Shown: positions 56,782-64,000 of the stretch, piece by piece
Numbering within the stretch: the first letter of the stretch is position 1
How the letters are laid out: each line of letters starts with the position of its first letter
Source of the DNA: Laguncularia racemosa
Taxonomy: Eukaryota > Streptophyta > Magnoliopsida > Myrtales > Combretaceae
DNA: 64,000 nucleotides
Assembly (NCBI GenBank): GCA_037954665.1
Contig: JBBMOL010000097.1
Coordinates: 186,001-250,000, forward strand
Direction of reading: 5' to 3'
The notes under the pieces: model-generated
The model's database searches: none
Seen by the model: only the letters and a program-made list of their open reading frames with translations
Told to the model about the DNA's origin: nothing
Made by a program: the position numbers and the translations under genes

Positions 56782-57300
56782 GACTTTGTAACAAAAAGTC
56801 TCTCATGTTGTGATGAAAGTCCTCTTGGTTTTATCCTCTTCAGCCATTTTTATTTAGTTATATCTTGAGAAACCGTCCATAAATGAGAAAAGATAGTTTC
56901 TTGCAGTATTATCCATTAGAACATCAATGTGAGGTAGGGGGAAGTTATCTTTTGGTGTTGCTTGGTTTAAGTCCCAGAAGTCTACGCATACGCGTACTTT
57001 TCCATTCTTTTTCAGAATGGAGACTATATTAGCTACCCATTATGGGTAGTCAGATACTTCGATGAACCCTACTTCTAGTAGTTTCTTGACTTCCTCTTTA
57101 ATCTTTAGCAAGATGTCAGGCCTAAATCTTCTCAATTTCTGTTTTTTAGGTTTGACATCTTCCCTTATAGGAAGTCTGTGAACTACAATTGATTGATCTA
57201 GTCCTGGCATGTCGCCATATGACCAGGCGAACACATCCGCATACTCCGTTAACAGCGCGGTCATCTTACGTTTTTGCTCGGCACTTAAACTGGTCCCGTT
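56782..57300 (-). pseudogene. Reverse transcriptase N-terminal half of the Tat element
   Basis: On the - strand ADVFAWSYGDMPGLDQSIVV and KQKLRRFRPDILLKIKEEVK precede EVGFIEVSDYP. After a stop follow SILKKNGKVRVCVDFWDLNQ and FSFMDGFSRYN, which keeps the first catalytic Asp. Stops at about 57039 and two further ones before 56781 separate it from the 619-codon frame. Confidence 0.85.
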
Positions 57301-58200
57301 CTTGAGGTTCTTAGGTTTCTCAACACTTCCCAGATTTACTATCTCTACTGGCTCGTCAATTGAAATTCTGCTTTGTTCATGTTTTTGCCAATTTTCTTGT
57401 ATTATTTCGTGGTCAAGGATATCGCCTCTAACAACTGACCCAGCAACGTTGGAAACGATATCAGCGTTTTTATTTTCTACCTGCGCGAAATGTCCCTGAT
57501 GTTCGATGGTAGGAGATTTGGGTGAAGTAAAATGAAAGAAGATATATATAAGTAAGACAAATTGTAATTTATTGAATTATGTAAAGAAGTCTCAATAAAA
57601 ACTGTTTAACAATTGTTCCCTATCCTTGAGCTGACCTAGAGCTATTAATAGGATAACAGAACCAATTATTGAGAGTTGGATGTTGTTTGCACGTGCGAGG
57701 GGTTGGGCTCCCATTGCTGACGTCATCTTTGCTTATCCTTGGCTCTTGAATGGTAGTTGCTTGTCTAAATGATTGTTGGAGGGGTGAAAAACACATCTTA
57801 GTGTCGCCATTATTGCCACTGTTTGCCATTTTGAACGGGTATAGATTGGGCTTCTTGGAGGGTTCAGTTGTTTGGGAGCTATCTTTGATACCTGACGCGC
57901 ATTTTTTCTTAGTATGATGTATGCATGAAAATGTGATGCATGTGTCACACGGATGCTAAAATAAAGGGGCCAACAATTGATTGATGATATAATATTGAAA
58001 CTTTATTTTATTAATATTGGAAACTTGGGGTTCAATACTTGAAAAAAATAAAGAGTACAATAATGATCTATTTCCTAGCTTTTTCGGTCTTCTGCTGCGT
58101 AGACTCAGGTTTCCCTTTGACGATAGCTTCTAATTCATTCATCCGTATGCAATATCCGTTACAGTTTGCTAAGGCTTTGTTGATTGCTGTTTTGCAGATA
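57301..58200 (-). other. Tat element region expected to hold gag/protease; nothing recognised
   Basis: Fragmentary frames only. I see no capsid core, no zinc knuckle and no DTGA/DSGA protease box, which should lie between the 5' end and the reverse transcriptase. Poor matches or a deletion are both possible. Confidence 0.5.
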
Positions 58201-58201
58201 C

Positions 58202-58555
58202 TCAGAAGTCTGCTGAAGATACCGGCTGGCCCGACCTTAAGATCTGGTACACTTCGTCGGTTAGTGTTGGAGCCTGTAGACGTTGGGTGTACTCTTCCAA
58301 AGTGGGAGTAATCTGATGTGGCCCAATGAAGAAAGCTGCGGGCTCTATTTCCCATAGATGGAGCATGGCCCGAACCAAGGGCAAGTTCATCTCCATCTTC
58401 ATCAGTGAGAGGATGGGCCCTATTTTCTGCTGAATGAAGGCCTGCTCCTCTTAGTTGTACAGGGTGAACCAGTGGTCCAGTACCAATTTTGGGTCTAGAG
58501 GTTTGCAAACTCGGATCTCTTTACGGAGGAGGCGGTCAATTGTGGAACTAGCCAT
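58202..58555 (-). pseudogene. Plant-mobile-domain-like (DUF7745-like) frame in the Tat element
   Basis: On the - strand the frame opens MASSTIDRLLRKEIRVCKP. It has one stop at codon 35 and then runs PLVRAMLHLWEIEPAAFFIG, HQITPTLEEYTQRLQAP to a TGA at 58202. The pattern of a tryptophan before an acidic residue, a phenylalanine-glycine and TPTLEEY is how I remember the plant mobile domain and DUF7745 families, which occur in transposons and in some host proteins. It lies near the 5' LTR where gag normally starts, so it may be an extra ORF of this family or a captured segment. Confidence 0.5.
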
Positions 58556-59026
58556 CTATTACAACAGAAATTTCTAATTACAACAAGAATGATAGCATTA
58601 CAGGGAAATGTATCTGAACTCCGTGAACAAAATAAAAGTATTACATCATCAATCAGTTGTCGGCCCATGATGTCGTGTATGCAAATAGATAGGTTCTAAC
58701 AGGTCCCCAAGCTCTATGGCCTCTCGCATTCTCGGAGAAGTGCATATCGAAGCATTGGGTAGGATAGCCTAATAGTCCCGAACGGGGATCATATCACTTC
58801 GCCTAAAACCTACATAATGGCCCCCTGTCTTAGGGTCCTAAGACGACCAGGGTTTGACCGTATCTACTCACACAATTATATGCATGCAGACTCAACAATA
58901 AAAGTAAATAATTGATCCTAAATCTAGTTAAAGTCCTGAAAGGTTAGCAATAGTATAACTAGCCAAAAAGACATTCATTGAAAAAGTGATTTGAGGAGAT
59001 TCAGGTGGCTAGCCTACTAGAGAGGG

Positions 59027-59044
59027 TCCTCAGTGGAGGCGCCA
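59027..59044 (-). other. Primer-binding site of the Tat element
   Basis: TGGCGCCTCCACTGAGGA on the - strand, three bases inside the 5' LTR. The TGGCGCC start is typical of Tat/Athila-type primer sites; I do not assign the tRNA. Confidence 0.6.
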
Positions 59045-59047
59045 TCC

Positions 59048-61107
59048 TGTCGAGTCTAATTTTTTATTTTTCCATTCCTAATCCGATCTATACTAGACCT
59101 TATGCTCATCTAATGTAGATCCTTGACTTGAGTTAGGAATTTCGTTTTATTTTGGAGTCACCACCCAACTGTAGTTGGGAAAGATTGAATTAGGACTAAT
59201 TAAGCAGATTAGTCCTAATTTGGACCACTGGTCAGCGTAATTTCCTCTTCTCATTTTTTATAAAAAGAGGAAAGGAAAAACCAAAGTTTCTGAATTCAGA
59301 GGCTAACCTATTAAAACCCTAAGGTTACCACCCTAATATCCTAAAATCTCAACCTTATTCGAAATGTCTTTTATTTATTTATTTATTTATTTATTTTTGT
59401 TGTCTTTTTATTTTGTTTTTGAATAACCTATTCTGAGAAAATGATTTTTGTTCTTTTTAAGGTTGCCACAAATGGGTGCCTACGTACCTGCTATTCAGTA
59501 TCAAACGTGCCGTAGTTCGCTTTTCTTGAAAAATTTTAATGTATTGGTGATTTTTAATTACGAAATTTCTTTTAATTTACGTTCTTACTATTTTAGTATT
59601 TTTTTTCTAAAAAAATCTAAGCCTAAGCTTGATAATGTGATTTTTTTTTTTGAAAAATAGTAATTTTTGGGAAAAAACCAATTTTAGATTTATTTAAGAA
59701 ATGATTTTTCTAAGTGATAAAATTTCATTTTTCTATTTTTCAACCCATTTCCATTATTATAAGTTTCCATTGATTTTTATTAATTTTTATAATTTTTTAT
59801 TGATTTTTCTTAATTTTTTATAATTTTTATTGAAAAAAAATTTCTCCTATATTATTTATCTACCCTAGACTAAAATCTAAATTTTTATTATTATTTTCTT
59901 TCTAATATTTTTTTATCATTTTCTTTATATATTTTCACATTTTTATTATTTATTATTATAATTATTTATTCTTATTATTATTCATCTTAAATTAATTCCT
60001 AAAAAAAACTAATCTAAATCCTAACATTTTTTATTTTTGAATTAAATAACAAATAAATAACTAAAGAAATTCAAAAAAAATAAATAAAATAACTAAATAA
60101 ATAAAATAAAATAAATTAAAATAAATAAAATCGGAAAATCCGACTTACTTGGATCCGGGTCGGTGAGCGGGGCGAAGCGGGCACGACGGCTAGGAGTGCT
60201 CGTTGACGGTGTTCCGGCGACCTTTCGAAGTGATTGAGGTGTCGGTTCCTAGGTTCTCGAGGGTGGGGAACTCAACCGTGGCGATGGATTTCTCCAAAAA
60301 GGCCTCCTGGTGGCAACTCGATGCTTGATCAGTGGTCGCGGCTTGGCAACTCCGGTGAGGCTTCGATTCTCTCTCTTTTCTCTCTTTTTCTCACCTTTGA
60401 TCCGTGTTTTTGCTTCCTCCCCTCATCCTCTATTTATAGGCATAAGAAATCGAGCTGGATAAGCTCAGATTTCCACCAATTGAAGCAAATCGGATTTGCG
60501 GTTAAAACCCATCTCCGATTTGTGCAAATCCATCAATTTGTTGCGATTTGATTCTAATTGGATGATGTTTATCTTATTTCTATTGAAGATCTGCTGGATT
60601 TGTGCAAAAAATCGAATCAAAATGGCCGAAATTCGATTTTTCCTCCTCGTCGGCGATCTCGAACGAAAGTTGAAGATGATCACGCGCCCGGTCCAGCCAA
60701 TCAGTTGCTGCCACGTGTCCTAGGCGATGAAGAAAAATTACAAAACGCGAATTCTGCCTCCCCCGCATTTCGAACTTGCGACCTGAACCCCCCCCCCGGC
60801 GCGCTTAGGCCATGGTCTAGACCAGCTGGGCTAGCCCACTTACTCAATTTTTTTATTTCGCAATTTGCATATATGCAATGCGATTTTTTTATTTTTTGTA
60901 TTTTTTTGAAATTTTAAAAAATTTGTAAAAATTATTTAGTCCATTTTATTTCCATTTCTGTAATCATTTTCCAAAATTTATGTATTTTTCCTTTTTTTTT
61001 AATATTTTCCCTATTTTTGCTAAATTAGAGAAAAAAAATTGAAAAAAATTGTAATTGTTTATTGTTGATTATTATTGATCATTAGGGGCAAAAATGGAGT
61101 GTTTACA
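59048..61107 (-). repeat. 5' LTR of the Tat element
   Basis: 2060 bp, paired with 50505-52547. The TATA box is at 60430-60438. Differences from the other LTR are mostly single transitions plus short length changes in T/A runs. Confidence 0.95.
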
Positions 61108-61606
61108 CCACTTTTTTTAATCAAACTTGACTTATCACTACTCATTTATGCCTCTTCTTATTAATTGCATTTACTTATGTCTAGCCTTCTTTGAGCTTAA
61201 TCTTGTTGATGGATTTTTAATCCATCTTTGGCCATTGTGTTAAATTGCTTAGTCCTCTTCATATGTGGTTAGTTATTGGTAGGTTTTAGGAGGCATATGA
61301 TTCGGCTTAAGTTGAAACTCTATCAAAATTTGACTCAATTTTCTCTTTCCCTTAAATGCTTGGCATTTAGTTTGTCATTTTTTTTTTAATGAAGCCAAAG
61401 GGGGAGAAAGCTTGAGTTCCCTAGTGTCATGAAATGGTTATGCTTATTAAAGTTGCAAATGTGTAAAATGCTTCTCATTTAAGTTAGCACCAATGTTAAT
61501 TAAGTACCACTTTTGATCTTTAATAGCGAATGCTTTGTTGAGGGGGAGTATTAACTTGAGAGGGAACATATTATAAAGTTTTGTCCTTCATAAAAAAAGG
61601 GGAGAT
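61108..61606 (+). other. 3' end of a SIRE-type copia element A, before its LTR
   Basis: No open frame is kept. A GAAGCCAAAGGGGGAGAAA stretch (about 61393), a GAGGGGGAGTATTAA stretch and, directly before the LTR, AAAAAAAGGGGAGA are the purine tracts typical of the end of SIRE/Maximus elements, read on the + strand. The upstream part of this element is not found to the left of the Tat insertion. Confidence 0.65.
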
Positions 61607-62751
61607 TGTTAAACCAGAAAGTTCATTTTTTTTTATGAGAACAAAACCAAGTAACATTTAAAATTTAAATTAATCATAAATTTGAGCTTAATTGGAAAAA
61701 TCATCTCTATTCAATTAATTCCCATTTATCATGTTTGTAAGCTTGACTTGGCTTATACTTGGTATGTGAATAAGCATGGAGGAACATGTGCGTTGTGTTT
61801 GGAAGTGTGAATTTGTTTTACAAGGGTTATTAATCAAGCCACACCAATAGGACAATAGCTTAAATTAGGGCTTTGAATTAGATTGTTGCTTACCGTCCTA
61901 CCGGTGTGCAACATAGTGGCTAACCAGTTCTTGAAAACCAAAATCTTACCCTTTTATTCTCTAAACCATCTTGATGGTAGCTTGAAGATTTTATTGAAGT
62001 CGGTGTTGAAATTACCCTACCTTCCTACTAGTGCTTAAGGGATCCATCCTACCAATAGGAAAAAAAAAATAGCCATTGAAGCATTTAATACACTATAATG
62101 GGAAGGAAAATGAATGAGGATATAAAAACTCCCACAACCCGGAAAAGAGGACAATTCTTCTAATCTAAAACTATAATATTCTTCTTGTTCTCTTACAAAT
62201 TATTCCCTTTGTTTCTTGTACTTTATAATTGCAAATCATTTGAGAAAGATTATAATATAGTGTGTGAGCTTTCATTTGCAAAACTTGAGAGAGTGAGAGC
62301 ACTACACTTATACATCAATATGTGAAATCTTGTGAGAAACTTGTGCATAGCTCTTTAAGCACTCATGTTTAAGATTAATAAAAGTGGTGTGAAGTCCTCA
62401 ATTTGAGGCATGTTATGTGTTCGCGGAAAGTAGGGAGTGGTCCGAACTTCATGTTAAATTCAAGCTTGATCTTCTCTATCCTTATCTCTTTTATTTTTTG
62501 TGCTTATCAAGAACTTGTCCAATTAACTTGTTTTCAAACAATTTACATATTCTAAAATTCAATTCTACACGTTCAAGTAGAGATATTAGTTTATAATATG
62601 ACACATCTTTTCTCTTGACCTCTAGTTTTATTGTTGCATTAAAAAAACATTCAAAGTTTTGACTATTTCTTTTTCAAAAAACATTCTCCTTGTTAAATGT
62701 TAGACATAATACTTTGTTAACATCATAACTATTTGTACATTATTTCTAACA
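61607..62751 (+). repeat. LTR of SIRE-type element A
   Basis: 1145 bp from TGTTAAACC to TTTCTAACA, directly after the purine tract. A GATATAAAAACTC box (about 62118) is the likely promoter. The last 240 bp recur at 43315-43554. Confidence 0.7.
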
Positions 62752-63870
62752 AGGGTAATCAAGATGTAGAGCAGCCTTATAATGATATCGCTTATGAGAC
62801 ATGTACTATTTAGGATATGTTATATGCTAATGATACAACTCTACCTAGTGACTTGCCACCTCATCCTCCACAAGTCACCTTAGAAAGCTTGTTGAGGTAG
62901 ATGTCATTCATGTAGTCATTAAATAAGGAGCAAATGTCTTATCTAAGATCTTTGCACAAGCAACAGATGAACTTGATACAATCTACCCATCAAGAGTAAA
63001 TACACTGTATGAGGGCATCCAAGGAGAGGCAAATGGCAAAATTGTATCGACTTAAGGAGCGAGACATCTATAGTAGAGGAGTGATTCATTAGCTATCTCA
63101 GGATGTGTATAGGTCTTATTAAGTACAAGGTTGGCTTTATCCCTCTCTCTATGACTTCCCTCCACCTAGCTTCTCTTATCTACTTCCACCTCTACCTTCA
63201 TCCTCTAATACTTAAGCTTTATTCTCTTACTATACTAATGAACTTTTGTGTTTAACCTTGCGTGGTATCATCCTTCATGACTATATGCAATCTTTTAGCA
63301 ATATGGACACTTGCATTTTGGTAATGTTTTTAGCATTAGTAGTAATTAAACTTTTTTTTTTTTACTTGTCTAGTTGATGGAGTCTATTGATGAAGTTTTC
63401 TTTGTCTCTTTTGATGTAGTTTTGTGGTGTTATGGGTTTATCAAAGCTTATGACATCTACTTGATGATGTAGTTTGGTCTCTAGTAATGAATGGTTAGTT
63501 TGTTTTAGATTCTTTTTCCCCATTGTCCTCATATTGCTTTTATTGTAAGCAGCTTATGTCTTTAACTCAAGCTAGGACTTTTCTAGTTTTTCAACTCACT
63601 CTGTCTTTTCCTTTACCACATAACATCATACTTGTCATCTGGATGAGGCCAAAAGAGGATAAAGAATCAGGTCTTAGGTTTTGTTTTACATTTAAACTTG
63701 CTTTTTAAATATAAATGCTCAAACTTTGGATTTTTTTTGTTGAATAATACTTCCTCAGACTATTTTGAACAAAAGATTGAATTTGATCATTAAATACTAA
63801 ATTGAGGAGGAGTAATGATTTAAGGGAGTTTTTATAAGAAAAATTTTGTCATCACAAAAAATGGGGAGAA
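62752..63870 (+). other. 3' region of SIRE-type element B, with a possible envelope-like remnant
   Basis: On the + strand a broken frame near 62760-63120 gives DVEQPYNDIAYETCT and, after stops, a Lys/Arg/Gln-rich helical stretch (KERQMAKLYRLKERDIYS). SIRE-type elements often carry an extra frame here, so an envelope-like remnant is possible but not shown. Purine-rich GAGGCCAAAAGAGGATAAAG (about 63644) and the final CAAAAAATGGGGAGAA before 63871 are the SIRE 3'-end pattern. Confidence 0.5.
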
Positions 63871-64000
63871 TGTTGAGCCGTAAGGTTCTTGGTTAATTTT
63901 GATGAGATAAAGTAAGAATCAAAAGTTTAATCTAATAATTTTTGACAAAGAACTCATATTGGTAAATATTCACTTTACTCATCAAAAACAATCTTGGAAC
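63871..64000 (+). repeat. Start of the LTR of SIRE-type element B (cut by window end)
   Basis: TGTTGAGCCG follows the purine tract directly, and the LTR continues beyond the window. Its first part (AAGGTTCTTGGTTAATTTTGATGAGA) is a diverged relative of element A's LTR start. Confidence 0.6.

Larger units (their letters stand above)
50505..61107 (-). mobile_element. Full-length Ty3/gypsy element, Tat lineage (Ogre/Retand-like)
   Basis: A 10.6-kb element on the - strand. On + coordinates its LTRs are 50505-52547 (3' LTR) and 59048-61107 (5' LTR). CCACT lies immediately outside both ends (50500-50504 and 61108-61112), a perfect 5-bp target duplication. Over the first 345 bp the LTRs differ at about 10 positions (about 97% identity), so it is the youngest complete element here. 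It has a second, archaeal-type RNase H after the first, the hallmark of the Tat lineage, and a tandem-repeat region between pol and the 3' LTR. Gag is not recognisable. A few stops break pol, so it is probably not autonomous. Confidence 0.95.

Noticed and set aside
58068..58508. 146-codon - strand frame
   Set aside because: Overlaps the plant-mobile-domain-like frame in another register; its translation is low in recognisable structure, and the other frame holds the conserved-looking motifs.
1..64000. tRNA or rRNA genes
   Set aside because: No cloverleaf with paired A and B boxes and no rRNA core motif was seen. tRNA-like matches are primer-binding sites or the isolated B box in intron 9.

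Overview
The window is nuclear DNA of a flowering plant, most likely a eudicot. It is AT-rich, has spliced genes with short exons and GT-AG (plus one GC-AG) introns, and is crowded with LTR retrotransposons of plant-specific lineages. No bacterial gene layout, rRNA, tRNA or CRISPR array is visible. Two host genes can be reconstructed exon by exon, and both appear intact.

Host genes. (1) A mitochondrial uncoupling protein/dicarboxylate carrier of the PUMP1/UCP1 type lies on the + strand, coding 16452-26011. It has nine exons and 304 residues, with three mitochondrial-carrier repeats. (2) A CDCA7-like zinc-finger protein (zf-4CXXC_R1) lies on the - strand, coding 38427-33215. It has twelve exons and about 722 residues: an N-terminal cysteine cluster, a basic middle with three exact-length 29-residue repeats, and a C-terminal DDT/coiled-coil-like part. 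Animal CDCA7 recruits an SNF2 remodeller (HELLS; DDM1 in plants) to keep repeats methylated, so this gene sits among the kind of DNA it may help silence.

Mobile elements, left to right. 3763-13154 is an old full-length Ty3/gypsy chromovirus (Tekay/Del-like, + strand, 2.2 kb LTRs about 9% diverged, dead coding region). 18172-23135 is a compact Ty1/copia element (- strand, 214-bp LTRs about 9% diverged) inside intron 4 of the uncoupling-protein gene, where it expanded an intron of about 98 bp to about 5 kb. 44500-47010 and 49380-50260 are decayed SIRE/Maximus-type copia remnants on the - strand. 50505-61107 is a younger Tat-lineage Ty3/gypsy element (- strand, LTRs about 97% alike over the part compared, perfect CCACT target duplication) with two RNase H domains, a minisatellite before its 3' LTR, and a plant-mobile-domain-like reading frame where gag is expected. 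61108-62751 is the 3' end of a + strand SIRE-type element with its LTR, and 62752-64000 is the 3' end of another, whose LTR runs off the window.

The remaining stretches (1-3762, 13155-16340, 26212-33214, 38428-44500, 47010-49380) are AT-rich, hold no gene I can support, and contain local duplications, a MITE-like inverted repeat and probable LTR debris. All assignments come from reading the sequence and from memory of the families; no searches were run.
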